Positions 26,111-34,616 of a stretch of DNA of 64,000 nucleotides are shown one piece after another (positions within the stretch are counted from its first letter, which is position 1; each line of letters starts with the position of its first letter). Both the position numbers and the translations under genes were made by a program. The notes beneath the pieces are model-generated. The model saw nothing but the letters and a program-made list of their open reading frames with translations, did not search any database and had not been told where the DNA came from. The DNA comes from Chitinophagaceae bacterium (lineage in GTDB: Bacteria; Bacteroidota; Bacteroidia; Chitinophagales; Chitinophagaceae): positions 1 through 64,000 of the forward strand of contig CANGIY010000018.1 of the NCBI GenBank assembly GCA_947454235.1. Reading direction: 5' to 3'.

Positions 26111-27886
26111 TTACGATTCTGTTGGTTTTGGTTCTTCACCCTTGCCTTGCTGCCCTTGCCCTCCTCTGTTATGAGGTTTGTGATTATGGCGTTGCGGGTG
26201 TTGTTTTCTTTGTTCGCCACCTTCTCCTGTCTTTTGCTCAGGATTTGGGTTTTGAGGCTGACCTTCACCGCCTTGCTGATTCTGAGGCTGCCTTTCAGGA
26301 CGTGGCCCCTGAGGACGGTTTTGGTTGTTTCTATGTTGATGTTCAGGCCTATTCGGGCGCTGTTCATTCCTGTTTTGTTGTGGCTTTTGCTCAGGGTTCT
26401 CACCTTGATTTTGTTCTTGCCTTGGCTCCTGATTTTGTTGATTGTTTTGAGGTTTGTCCTGACGCGGCTGATTATTCCTGTTGTCTTGTCGTTTCTGTCC
26501 GCCTTGCTGTTGACCCTTGTTTCTATTCTCGCCGTTTTGATTGTTATTAGATCGGTTGCCACCTTGTTGCGGTTGTTGACCATCGCGGTTGTTCTTAATT
26601 TCACCGCCTTGATTATTATTAGGTCGGTTGCTACCTTGTTGCGGTTGCTGACCATCGCGGTTGTTCCTGTTTTCACCGCCCTGATTGTTATTAGGTCGGT
26701 TGCCACCTTGTGGCGGTTGCTGACCGTCGCGGTTATTATTAGGCCTTTGCTGGTTTTGATTTTGTTGCGTCTTTTTCTTCTTGCTACCCTTTTCAAGGTT
26801 TTTAAGCGTAATCTGACCCACATCGCTCACAAAGCCCATATCTGGTTTCACACCATTTTTCTCATGCTGTGTCTCAAGTTCAACAGGTTGTAAATCATCC
26901 ACCTTCTGCCCTTGTTTATTGAGTTTCTGAATTTCTTTTACGCGGGTAATCGAAAGCGGATATTGTTTATTGTTATCAGAGAAACTATACCACATGAGGT
27001 TTTTGAAGATATCCCTCTTTTGCAGATGCGCCACTCCCTTCACTGTCTCTAAATGTTCTGCATGATCGGGGAATACCGAAAGCGCATCGAGGTAAGTATC
27101 CAATTCATAATTGAGACAACATTTCAAACGACCGCACTGACCCGAAAGTTTCACCTGATTGATGGACAAGTTTTGGTAACGGGCAGCAGTTGTGTTTACC
27201 GATTTAAACTCACTGAGCCATGTACTACAACACAATTCTCTACCGCAAGAACCTATACCACCAACTTTACCGCTTTCCTGCCTTGCACCAATCTGGCGCA
27301 TCTCGATTTTCATTTTAAAATCGTTGGCAAACATTTTAATCAACTCACGAAAATCAACCCTTGAATCAGCAGTGTAGAAGAAAGTACCTTTTTTACCGTC
27401 AGCTTGAACTTCCACCTCGCACAATTTCATATCGAGCTTGATGCTGCGGGCTATTGCACGTGAGCGAATCAGAAAATCAGCTTCGCGCCCCTTGTTCGTG
27501 TTGCAGATAGCCAGTTCTTCTTCAGTCGAAGGATGAAGTACTCGCTTTGCAACAGCACCTTCCTGTACTCCATATTTTTTCATCTGTAGCTTAACCAGTT
27601 CACCGGTTACGCTCACCTGACCTATGTCAAATCCACCCACGCCTTCAACTGTAATCCAGTCGTTTTTGTGAAGGATATAATTAGTATTGTTTCTAAAAAA
27701 CTCTTTACGGCTGCCTTTGTTGAACGATACCTCTATGATAGGATAAGGTTTCGCATGATCGTGCAGCGGAATCGTATTAAGCCAGTCGTAAACATTGAGC
27801 CTGTTACACCCGCCCGTGCTACAGCCACCGCTACTGCAGCCAGCTACTTTACCCGAACCAGATGAACCACAACTTCCACATCCCAT
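26111..27886 (-). CDS. RicT/YaaT-like PSP1 domain protein with long Q/N-rich tail
   Basis: A 591-residue protein. Residues 1-30 are Cys/Gly/Ser rich (MGCGSCGSSGSG...). Residues 80-300 are the PSP1 C-terminal domain found in RicT (YaaT), with the Cys-rich pairs 'GSCGRELCCSTWL' and 'GRLKCCLNYE'. In Bacillus, RicT with RicA and RicF forms a complex binding two 4Fe-4S clusters that supports RNase Y processing of mRNA. From about residue 385 to the end the protein is a low-complexity tail of Q, N, R, G and P, including three near-identical 24-residue repeats, like RNA-binding or phase-separating tails. Overlapping long frames on both strands in this tail are composition artefacts. It is followed by a terminator. 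Confidence 0.82.
   Translation of the reverse strand: MGCGSCGSSGSGKVAGCSSGGCSTGGCNRLNVYDWLNTIPLHDHAKPYPIIEVSFNKGSRKEFFRNNTNYILHKNDWITVEGVGGFDIGQVSVTGELVKLQMKKYGVQEGAVAKRVLHPSTEEELAICNTNKGREADFLIRSRAIARSIKLDMKLCEVEVQADGKKGTFFYTADSRVDFRELIKMFANDFKMKIEMRQIGARQESGKVGGIGSCGRELCCSTWLSEFKSVNTTAARYQNLSINQVKLSGQCGRLKCCLNYELDTYLDALSVFPDHAEHLETVKGVAHLQKRDIFKNLMWYSFSDNNKQYPLSITRVKEIQKLNKQGQKVDDLQPVELETQHEKNGVKPDMGFVSDVGQITLKNLEKGSKKKKTQQNQNQQRPNNNRDGQQPPQGGNRPNNNQGGENRNNRDGQQPQQGSNRPNNNQGGEIKNNRDGQQPQQGGNRSNNNQNGENRNKGQQQGGQKRQDNRNNQPRQDKPQNNQQNQEPRQEQNQGENPEQKPQQNRNEQRPNRPEHQHRNNQNRPQGPRPERQPQNQQGGEGQPQNPNPEQKTGEGGEQRKQHPQRHNHKPHNRGGQGQQGKGEEPKPTES
26529..26745 (-). repeat. 72-bp tandem repeat within the RicT-like tail
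   Basis: Units begin at 26553, 26625 and 26697, giving a period of exactly 72 bases, i.e. 24 codons with the frame kept. Each encodes a form of NRDGQQPQQGGNRPNNNQGG. Copies differ by a few bases, so the expansion is not brand new. The unit number could vary between strains. Confidence 0.85.
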
Positions 27887-28138
27887 GTATTGCAGTTAAT
27901 TTATATAAAGACACTTTAGCTCACGAATATCAAATCCGAAAGAAAAGCTGCTTATGGTTTACAAATAATTAATTCACAAACCTACTGAATTAAAACCAAA
28001 AAGCCATCAATACGAAACCCACAGCCCGTGAATCGCTGATTGCCATAAAAGACTCATTATTTTCGCTTAATGTTCCAAAGGTGTGGATAGCTATACATTA
28101 AGAGTGCGTAGCCTAAAATAAAGCATAAAAAGATTTAC

Positions 28139-28146
28139 TACTTTTG
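28139..28146 (+). promoter_or_regulatory. -7 promoter element (TACTTTTG) for dihydrolipoyl dehydrogenase
   Basis: TACTTTTG matches TAnnTTTG, 40 bases before the ATG. No clear -33 element. The 300-base gap between the divergent RicT-like gene and this gene (27887-28186) contains nothing else I can support. Confidence 0.5.
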
Positions 28147-28186
28147 CTGACACATTTTTATACAAATCAGTAAACTGTTACGGAAT

Positions 28187-29593
28187 ATGAATTATGACGT
28201 TATTGTGATTGGAAGTGGCCCAGGTGGTTATGTGGCTGCAATCCGCGCATCTCAACTTGGCTTAAAGACTGCTGTTGTGGAAAAGGAAAACCTCGGCGGT
28301 ATTTGCCTTAACTGGGGATGTATCCCTACGAAAGCCCTGTTGAAAAGTGCAAGCGTTTTTGAAAGCCTTAAGCATGCTGCCGACTACGGTATCCAGGTTC
28401 AGGATTTCAAAGCTGACTTCGGTTCAATTGTAAAACGTAGCCGTGGCGTTGCTGATAAAATGAGCAAGGGCGTTCAGTTCCTCATGAAGAAGAACAAGAT
28501 TGACGTAATCATGGGCATGGGTAAACTGACTGCAGCTAAAGAAGTTGAAGTAACTGATAAAGAAGGAAAAGCAACTAAATACACTGCAAAACACGTAATT
28601 CTTGCAACCGGTGCTCGTGCACGTCAACTCCCTAACTTACCAATTGACGGTAAAAAAGTAATTGGCTACCGCGAAGCAATGGTGTTACCGGAACAACCAA
28701 AAACAATGATTGTTGTTGGTTCAGGTGCTATTGGTGTTGAATTTGCATATTTCTATAACAGCATTGGTACAAAAGTGACCATTGTTGAATTCATGCCAAG
28801 AATCGTTCCTGTTGAAGACGAGGATATCTCTAAAGAATTGGAAAGAGTGTTCCGCAAGAAAGGCCTTACCATCATGACTAATTCTTCTGTAGAATCAGTA
28901 GATACAAGCGGAACAGGTGTGAAAGCAACTGTAAAAACTGCTAAAGGCACTGAAGTACTCGAAGCGGATATCGTTTTAAGCGCGGCGGGTATTGTAGCTA
29001 ACATCGAAAACATTGGTCTTGAAGCTGCCGGCGTAAAAACTGACAAAGGACGTGTTGTTGTTGACAAATACTACAAAACTACTGCTGCCAGCGTTTACGC
29101 AATTGGTGATGTAGCTCCTGGTCAGGCATTGGCACACGTTGCATCGAAAGAAGCGATTATTTGTGTTGAAGCAATCGCACATGCAGAAGGTAAATACCAT
29201 CACCTACCTGAACCACTTGACTACGGCAATGTACCGGGCTGTACTTACTGTACTCCTGAAATTGCTAGCGTAGGTTTGACTGAAAAACAAGCTATCGACG
29301 CCGGTTATGAAGTGAAAGTGGGTAAATTCCCATTCTCTGCTTCAGGCAAGGCAAGTGCATCAGGCGCGACTGAAGGTTTCGTTAAAGTAGTATTTGATGC
29401 TAAATATGGCGAATGGTTAGGCACACACATGATAGGTTATAATGTAACTGAAATGATTGCTGAAACTGTAGTTGCGCGCAAACTAGAAACAACGTGGCAT
29501 GAAGTGCTCGACAGTATTCACCCTCACCCAACTATGAGTGAGAGTATTAAAGATGCAATTGAAGTGGCATTGGGCGAAGCAATTCACCTGTAA
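28187..29593 (+). CDS. lpdA: Dihydrolipoyl dehydrogenase (E3)
   Basis: A 468-residue flavoprotein disulfide reductase. FAD-binding 'VIVIGSGPGGYVAAIRASQLG' is at the N-terminus; the redox-active disulfide is 'GGICLNWGCIPTKALL' (CxxxxC, about residues 40-45). The NAD-binding GxGxxG is 'VVGSGAIGVEFAYF' near residue 180, and the C-terminal interface has the catalytic His-Glu in 'HPHPTMSE'. It reoxidises the lipoyl groups of pyruvate, 2-oxoglutarate or branched-chain dehydrogenase complexes or of the glycine cleavage system, making NADH in the cytoplasm. It stands alone here, so which complex it serves is not shown. A terminator follows. Confidence 0.94.
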   Translation: MNYDVIVIGSGPGGYVAAIRASQLGLKTAVVEKENLGGICLNWGCIPTKALLKSASVFESLKHAADYGIQVQDFKADFGSIVKRSRGVADKMSKGVQFLMKKNKIDVIMGMGKLTAAKEVEVTDKEGKATKYTAKHVILATGARARQLPNLPIDGKKVIGYREAMVLPEQPKTMIVVGSGAIGVEFAYFYNSIGTKVTIVEFMPRIVPVEDEDISKELERVFRKKGLTIMTNSSVESVDTSGTGVKATVKTAKGTEVLEADIVLSAAGIVANIENIGLEAAGVKTDKGRVVVDKYYKTTAASVYAIGDVAPGQALAHVASKEAIICVEAIAHAEGKYHHLPEPLDYGNVPGCTYCTPEIASVGLTEKQAIDAGYEVKVGKFPFSASGKASASGATEGFVKVVFDAKYGEWLGTHMIGYNVTEMIAETVVARKLETTWHEVLDSIHPHPTMSESIKDAIEVALGEAIHL

Positions 29594-29618
29594 TTGATTT
29601 ATTATTAAACTTTCTTTT

Positions 29619-29665
29619 AAAAAGCGTGTCGATTAAAATATTAATAATAAGTCGGCACGCTTTTT
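29619..29665 (+). terminator. Terminator of dihydrolipoyl dehydrogenase gene
   Basis: AAAAAGCGTG / CACGCTTTTT, a 10-base stem with a long AT-rich loop that contains a further partial pairing (TCGA...), followed by TTTTTG. Confidence 0.75.
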
Positions 29666-29713
29666 GTATGTACCAACATGTATCTTTAACTTTGAAGCTA
29701 TAAACAACTAACT

Positions 29714-30172
29714 ATGAAAAAACCAATCGTAAAAATAATTGCTGCTTTTGCTGTTTTAGGGTTGATTTGCGGCTCGATAGCTTTTTTTGCTCCCCAGTCG
29801 GCACCAGGAAAAGCAATTATGGGTGTGGTTTTAAAAATTATCACCCCTAAAAAACGAGATGCAAGTACTGAAAAAGGAATAGAAGTTACAGCCGCTGCAT
29901 TAGGAAAAGAATACGCTGCTGACGAAAAAGCATCAGATGCTAAATATTTAAATAAAAATATTGAAGTTTCAGGAACAGTTTCAGAAACAGAAAAAAATCA
30001 GGATGGTGGAATGATGATTGTTCTAGGTACCGATGACCCGATGACTGGTGTGCAATGTACTATGAAAGACAAAAACGCCAATGCAACTAAGGGACAGGCA
30101 ATTACCATAAAAGGGTTTTGCTCAGGTAACAGCATAACGGGAGTATCTTTAACTGATTGTGTAATCAAATAA
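29714..30172 (+). CDS. Exported OB-fold protein (tRNA_anti-like)
   Basis: A 152-residue protein with an N-terminal membrane segment (residues about 5-27, 'IVKIIAAFAVLGLICGSIAFF') that is a signal anchor. Residues 60-152 form a small OB-fold of the tRNA_anti-like type: 'KASDAKYLNKNIEVSGTVSETEKN ... VQCTMKDKNAN ... GQAITIKGFCSG ... VSLTDCVIK'. Despite the family name these proteins are exported and not known to bind tRNA. It is the first of four closely spaced plus-strand genes (cytochrome-like, YceI, DUF5777) with gaps of about 15-20 bases, probably one transcript, so a shared role in the envelope is likely. Confidence 0.7.
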   Translation: MKKPIVKIIAAFAVLGLICGSIAFFAPQSAPGKAIMGVVLKIITPKKRDASTEKGIEVTAAALGKEYAADEKASDAKYLNKNIEVSGTVSETEKNQDGGMMIVLGTDDPMTGVQCTMKDKNANATKGQAITIKGFCSGNSITGVSLTDCVIK

Positions 30173-30192
30173 TAATTCTTAGTTCAATAAAA

Positions 30193-30576
30193 ATGAAAAA
30201 AATAATCATCGCTGCAATCTCAGGCTTGGGTATTTTCCTGACGACTACCGGCTGCTATAACGATAAATACCAGGACCTTTACCCTACTCCAACAGTTGTT
30301 ACCTGCGATACAGCAAACATGAGTTTCGCTACCAACATTCTGCCAATCTTCAATGATAAGTGTGCTACTACTGGTTGCCATACAACTGCTGATAAAGCAT
30401 CGGCGGGTAACATTGACTTATCAAACTACGCAGGTGCAACAACCGTAAGGGTTAAAAACAACATTCTTGACGATATCAACTTTACCGGCAACCCAATGCC
30501 GCAAGGTGGCACGAAACTTGATGATTGTTCTATTAATAAAATCACAGCCTGGATTCACCAAGGTTGCAAAAACTAA
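30193..30576 (+). CDS. Cytochrome c-like lipoprotein with a CX4CH site
   Basis: A 127-residue lipoprotein: MKKIIIAAISGLGIFLTTTGC gives a lipobox Cys at 21. The mature part has 'FATNILPIFNDKCATTGCHTT', where a haem-binding-like site reads C-A-T-T-G-C-H, a CX4CH variant of CX2CH, and a possible distal Met in 'GNPMPQGG'. 'DDCSINKITAWIHQGCKN' near the end is the usual final helix of PSCyt1-like domains in Bacteroidetes. Covalent haem attachment is likely but not certain with four intervening residues. The ATG at 30193 fits the signal peptide better than upstream starts. It lies between the OB-fold and YceI genes, with 20-base gaps on both sides. Confidence 0.7.
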   Translation: MKKIIIAAISGLGIFLTTTGCYNDKYQDLYPTPTVVTCDTANMSFATNILPIFNDKCATTGCHTTADKASAGNIDLSNYAGATTVRVKNNILDDINFTGNPMPQGGTKLDDCSINKITAWIHQGCKN

Positions 30577-30596
30577 CTTCAAAAACTCAATTGAAA

Positions 30597-31151
30597 ATGA
30601 AAAAGATAATCTTATCTGCTGGACTCATGTTAATGGCATCGAGTTCAATGTTCGCTCAGAAATACATGACGCGTACAGGCAAAATCAGTTTTGACGCAAC
30701 TACAAAAGCATCGCCTGAAAAAATTGGTGCTGTTAACAATGCTGTAGCGGCTATCTTAGATGCTAAAAGCGGTGATTTCGTTTTTCAAGTGCTTATCAAA
30801 AGTTATACTTTCGAAAACAACCTGATGCAAACGCACTTCAATGAAAACTACATGGAGAGCGATAAATTCCCTAAATCGGAATTTAAAGGCAAAATCAGCA
30901 ATATTGGTGATGTGCATTTTGACAAAGACGGCACTTACAATGTAACCGTTACAGGTAAAATCACCATCCACAATGTAACTAAAGATGTTTCGGTTCCCGG
31001 CACTATTACCGTGAAAGGTAAAGACGCTGTAGCTAAAGCAAAAATGAACATTACTCTTGGAGAATATGGTATTACTGTTCCTGCGGTAGTAGGCGATAAA
31101 GTTGCAAAAACAGCAACTGTTACTATTGAAGCTAACATGAGTCAGAAATAA
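30597..31151 (+). CDS. YceI family lipocalin-like protein
   Basis: A 184-residue periplasmic protein with a signal peptide (MKKIILSAGLMLMASSSMFA). The fold is the YceI eight-stranded lipocalin-like barrel: 'YMTRTGKISFDAT', 'NPSF'-like 'HFNENYMESDKFPKSEFKGKI', 'GTYNVTVTGKITIHNVTKDVSVPGTITVKG'. YceI proteins bind polyisoprenoids or fatty-acid-like ligands. Start at 30597 chosen for the signal peptide. It is third in a four-gene unit, 20 bases after the cytochrome-like gene and 15 before the DUF5777 gene. In this setting it may carry a lipid or quinone-like ligand in an electron-transfer or stress role, but that is inference. Confidence 0.88.
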   Translation: MKKIILSAGLMLMASSSMFAQKYMTRTGKISFDATTKASPEKIGAVNNAVAAILDAKSGDFVFQVLIKSYTFENNLMQTHFNENYMESDKFPKSEFKGKISNIGDVHFDKDGTYNVTVTGKITIHNVTKDVSVPGTITVKGKDAVAKAKMNITLGEYGITVPAVVGDKVAKTATVTIEANMSQK

Positions 31152-31166
31152 AATAATTAGACGCAG

Positions 31167-32099
31167 ATGAAAAAAATTCTAGTTCTTACCGCTGCACTGG
31201 CTACATTTCAGGCAACAACTTTTGCACAAGTTGATAGCTTAATGAGCATGCTTGACGACCCAAATGCAGCAAAACACGAGACTGTAGATTATACCTTCAA
31301 GGCAACACGCATCATCAATGGCATGAGCGTTGAAAACCTTGGAGCAGGTAACCTTGATTTCAGGGTTTGTCACCGTTTCGGACAAGTAAACCAAGGATTT
31401 GAAAATTTCTTTGGTATTGATAATGCAACTACTAAACTTAGTTTAGACTACGGCATTACAAAAAACATCATGGTGGGTATTGGTCACGCCGTTATGAATA
31501 AAGAAAACGACGGGTTCGTGAAAATTAAAATCCTTTCGCAAAAGCAAGAGGGCATGCCAATTACGTTGAGCTATGCAGGTGTTGCTTCGGTTATGACTAC
31601 CGACGCTCCGACTCTTCCTTCCGGCGATACCTGGAAATTCAGCAACCGCCTCACGTTCACAAACCAATTGTTGATTGCGAGAAAATTCAACAGCAATCTG
31701 TCGTTGCAATTGATGCCAACACTCGTACACTATAATTTAGTGGATAGCAGCAGCAGTTCAAATAATGTTGTAGCATTGGGTATGGGTGGACGTTATAAAT
31801 TCACTAAAAGAGTGGCAATAACTGCTGAATACTATTTGCGCCTTACCAACACTGATTTACCTCAAATTGGTTCAGGTGCAAAAACACATAACTCACTTTC
31901 TATTGGTTTTGATATTGAAACCGGTGGACATGTATTCCAGGTAATGATAACCAATGCAAATTCTTTGACAGAACGTAATTTTATTGGTCAAACTACTGAT
32001 AAGTGGACAGATGGCTTACACCTTGGCTTTAACATTTCAAGGGTGTTTGCTATTGTAAAACCTAAAGAATTGAAAAAAGACGCTGACACCAAGTGGTAG
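31167..32099 (+). CDS. DUF5777 family outer membrane beta-barrel protein
   Basis: A 310-residue protein with a signal peptide (MKKILVLTAALATFQATTFA). The mature part is a series of beta strands: 'DYTFKATRIINGMSVENLGAGNLDFRVCHRFGQVNQG', 'KLSLDYGITKNIMVGIGHAV', 'FNISRVFAIVKP'. This 'FKATRIINGHSVE...LDFRI.HRFG' start is typical of the DUF5777 group, which is usually encoded with YceI and haem proteins in Bacteroidetes. The role is unknown; a passive outer membrane barrel or porin is likely. Last gene of the 29714-32099 unit, ended by a terminator. Confidence 0.82.
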   Translation: MKKILVLTAALATFQATTFAQVDSLMSMLDDPNAAKHETVDYTFKATRIINGMSVENLGAGNLDFRVCHRFGQVNQGFENFFGIDNATTKLSLDYGITKNIMVGIGHAVMNKENDGFVKIKILSQKQEGMPITLSYAGVASVMTTDAPTLPSGDTWKFSNRLTFTNQLLIARKFNSNLSLQLMPTLVHYNLVDSSSSSNNVVALGMGGRYKFTKRVAITAEYYLRLTNTDLPQIGSGAKTHNSLSIGFDIETGGHVFQVMITNANSLTERNFIGQTTDKWTDGLHLGFNISRVFAIVKPKELKKDADTKW

Positions 32100-32119
32100 T
32101 TTCGTTTTTTAAATATTTG

Positions 32120-32150
32120 AAAGGCTGTCGGTTTTCGGCAGCCTTTTTTT
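32120..32150 (+). terminator. Terminator of the YceI/DUF5777 unit
   Basis: AAAGGCTGTCG / CGGCAGCCTTT, an 11-base stem with one G-T pair, followed by a T-run, 20 bases after the stop. Confidence 0.88.
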
Positions 32151-32313
32151 ATTGCTCACCAATGTACCTAATCCTGTGCCTTCAGTAAATCTGTGTTATT
32201 TCCGTGGGTATTTCTATCACTTTTAACAATCATGGTAGAAAACAATCATTTGCCGTAATCAGCCTTTTAACTATTTTGGTGTTTTCTTTGGATTAACCTT
32301 AATTTTTTGTGCA

Positions 32314-32706
32314 ATGGCCGATGTTTTGTTAGTTGACGACAATGAGATAATAATGCAAGGCATTCAGAAAGCATTTGAACGCGCCGGGCATCAGGTAGTG
32401 ACTGCCAAAAATGGCGATGAGGCTACAAAATTATTAACCAGTCTTGAGTTTCACATGGTTGTTACCGATCTCCATTTACCCATTCTCGACGGATTAGAAT
32501 TGATTGCATTCATTAAAGCACACGAAATCAATACTAAAATTATTGTGGTATCGTCAAGATCTGATGAACGTTCAAGAATGGAGTGTTACAAAATGGGTAT
32601 TGAAAACTTCTTTCAAAAACCAATTTCCCCTTCTGAACTAGTAGCCCGTACTGCCTACCTTCTTCGTGAAGAAATTGAAGACGACGATATTGAAACTTCC
32701 GATTAA
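32314..32706 (+). CDS. Single-domain response regulator (CheY-like)
   Basis: A 130-residue receiver domain without an output domain. The acidic pair is 'LLVDDNE', the phospho-acceptor Asp lies in 'VVTDLHLPILDG' (about residue 51), the Ser/Thr switch is 'IIVVSSRSDE', and the conserved Lys is in 'NFFQKPISPSEL'. Such stand-alone receivers pass phosphoryl groups in phosphorelays or bind partner proteins. No histidine kinase is nearby, so the partner is elsewhere. It converges with the FtsX-like gene, one base between the stops. Confidence 0.9.
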   Translation: MADVLLVDDNEIIMQGIQKAFERAGHQVVTAKNGDEATKLLTSLEFHMVVTDLHLPILDGLELIAFIKAHEINTKIIVVSSRSDERSRMECYKMGIENFFQKPISPSELVARTAYLLREEIEDDDIETSD

Positions 32707-32707
32707 A

Positions 32708-33904
32708 CTATTTTACAGCATTATTGACTGAGACCTTCAGCAATGCGATTAAAATGAGCGCGTGCGCTGAAAAAACTCCCCAAATTACCATTCCCGGGAC
32801 ATTTGGCAAATCAATACCTGTTTGGGTAAAAAAACGGGCACCAATATATTGTAAGCAAGTAATCGAAATACCTGCCGCTAACTCTACCAGTAGGATTTTG
32901 GGCAACAATCCTTTCCATAAAAAACCACCAATGTCATTAGAACTATAGCCTAATTGTAAAAGAAGTTCTACGCTGTCTTTTGCCTTTGCAATTGTAAGCT
33001 CTACAAAAAAGATAAACACCACCACGCCAATCGAAATAAGCAACAATGCAAAACCACCCATACTTCCTGAAACTATGGTTACTACTCCCCTTATCTTATT
33101 CCAGCGCAGTTGTTCAGAATTAGTACTGTACTGGTGCGATTTCAGATAATTTACGAAACCATCAGCCGATGGATCGGTTACCTTAACTATTAACTGCGAT
33201 GGTCTTGGGTCGTTGTAGTTACCGGGAAAATTGGCATTACCATATTCTAAAAAAGATGCCGGAACTAACACCCCGGAAATACGGTCAGAGAAACCTACGA
33301 TATGCGCCAGGTAGTTACGTTGCTGCCCCGGCAGCCCCACTTTAAGCATAATGCCGATTGACTTAACTGCTCCACGAGATAACTGAGGCAAACCCTGCCC
33401 CGGTGCAAATACATAATTGTAAATATCTAAAAACTGAGTACCTAGTATTACCGGCAACACCGCCTGACCTTCTTTCCATTCCCAGTTTTCAGGTAAAGTG
33501 TCTAAAAACCTATCGGGAACTGCTTCCAGCGGCAAATCGGTCGCAAAAGACATAAGTCCACCCACCTCGGCATAAACTGGGAAATGATTGGAGTTTACCG
33601 GGGCAACTTCATTAACACCTTTTATTGATTTTAAACCAATCAACTCGTTTTCATTGAATAAAGTTTGTCCTCTATCCTTCATACTTTCAGGGCTAATGTT
33701 TTTACCTATAAGTATGAACGTACTGCCGAGACTGTCATTTTTATCACTCCCTTTGAGTAACACTTGAAAATTCCACCAAATCAACGCCGCCATCAACAAA
33801 ATAAACGTACCTGCAAACAGAGATACCTGCGCAAGTACTAGCCTGCTTCGGTACGCTGATTTAAGCAGCAGCTTCCTGAATATTTCTTTGGGTGCACTGC
33901 TCAT
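32708..33904 (-). CDS. FtsX-like ABC transporter permease
   Basis: A 398-residue permease with one N-terminal helix (about residues 22-46), a large periplasmic part (about 50-265) and three C-terminal helices, the MacB/FtsX topology. 'VELTIAKAKDSVELLLQLGYSSNDIGGFLWKGLLPKILLVELAAG' is the FtsX-domain helix pair. With the ATPase directly upstream (start and stop share one base) it forms one transporter. This family uses ATP to drive movement of lipoproteins, peptides or substrates in the periplasm rather than import; the substrate is unknown. Likely translated by coupling to the ATPase. Confidence 0.85.
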   Translation of the reverse strand: MSSAPKEIFRKLLLKSAYRSRLVLAQVSLFAGTFILLMAALIWWNFQVLLKGSDKNDSLGSTFILIGKNISPESMKDRGQTLFNENELIGLKSIKGVNEVAPVNSNHFPVYAEVGGLMSFATDLPLEAVPDRFLDTLPENWEWKEGQAVLPVILGTQFLDIYNYVFAPGQGLPQLSRGAVKSIGIMLKVGLPGQQRNYLAHIVGFSDRISGVLVPASFLEYGNANFPGNYNDPRPSQLIVKVTDPSADGFVNYLKSHQYSTNSEQLRWNKIRGVVTIVSGSMGGFALLLISIGVVVFIFFVELTIAKAKDSVELLLQLGYSSNDIGGFLWKGLLPKILLVELAAGISITCLQYIGARFFTQTGIDLPNVPGMVIWGVFSAHALILIALLKVSVNNAVK

Positions 33905-34539
33905 TACAAATGAAATGTTTTGTTGTAATCGAAATAGGTGTTCTCATCTAAATCAGCGAGAATAAGCCCGGCATTGAGCTCACTGAACCTGTTTTTGATC
34001 AGTTCAATAGCAAGTGCCGTATTGTGCCTGTCGAGGTGAGAAAATGGTTCATCCATCAACAGCCACGAAAACGGTTGCACCAATGCCCTGCAAATAGCTG
34101 CTCTTTGTTTTTCGCCATAAGACAATGTTGCGGCAAGTGCATTTTTCTTATGAAAAATATCCAGGTGTTTGAGCCACTCTTCAATTTGAGAAGGAGAAAC
34201 AGAACTGTTCAAAACTCGTTTCACTTCAATATTCTCCATCAATGTCAACTCCGGGAACAACCTTAAATCCTGAAATACAATACTTAGCTCATTGCGTCTC
34301 AATTGTTCCCACGACTGTTGCCCACCTTGCCATTCTAAGGTGCCTCTAAAGTCGGTTCTTAAGCCATATAATAAGTGAATAAGCGTTGTTTTACCCGTAC
34401 CCGAAGGTGCCTGAATAAAAACACGCTCGCCTGCATTCAACGTCCAATTGTGCGTCCAAATTGCTGACTGACCCAGACCGGGGCGGTCTTCAAGCGGAAG
34501 AGGGACTACATTATTTAAATTTGGAACCAGTTGTGACAT
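33904..34539 (-). CDS. ABC transporter ATP-binding protein
   Basis: A 211-residue ATPase. Walker A 'IQAPSGTGKTTLIHLLYGL' (about residues 44-62), Q-loop 'IVFQDLRLFPELTLMENIEV', signature 'ATLSYGEKQRAAICRAL' (LSYGE in place of LSGGQ), Walker B 'WLLMDEPFSHLD'. The H-loop after Walker B is not the usual 'xxTH' - the end reads 'AGLILADLDE' with D in the place of the switch His, which may weaken hydrolysis. It pairs with the FtsX-like permease, whose start overlaps by a single base. Length is short for a LolD/MacB-type ATPase but complete. Confidence 0.85.
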   Translation of the reverse strand: MSQLVPNLNNVVPLPLEDRPGLGQSAIWTHNWTLNAGERVFIQAPSGTGKTTLIHLLYGLRTDFRGTLEWQGGQQSWEQLRRNELSIVFQDLRLFPELTLMENIEVKRVLNSSVSPSQIEEWLKHLDIFHKKNALAATLSYGEKQRAAICRALVQPFSWLLMDEPFSHLDRHNTALAIELIKNRFSELNAGLILADLDENTYFDYNKTFHL

Positions 34540-34616
34540 TCGACGTCAAATATAACGGCAATACCCTGAAAAAATTACAGCATGAAGAATAACAAATAAG
34601 TTAAAATGAATTCATC

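Noticed and set aside
26059-26893. Long overlapping frames on both strands within the RicT-like tail (up to about 270 codons)
   Set aside because: They come from the repetitive, stop-poor codon composition of the Q/N/G/R tail; the translated strings are low complexity (Ile/Leu/Arg runs) and match no family.
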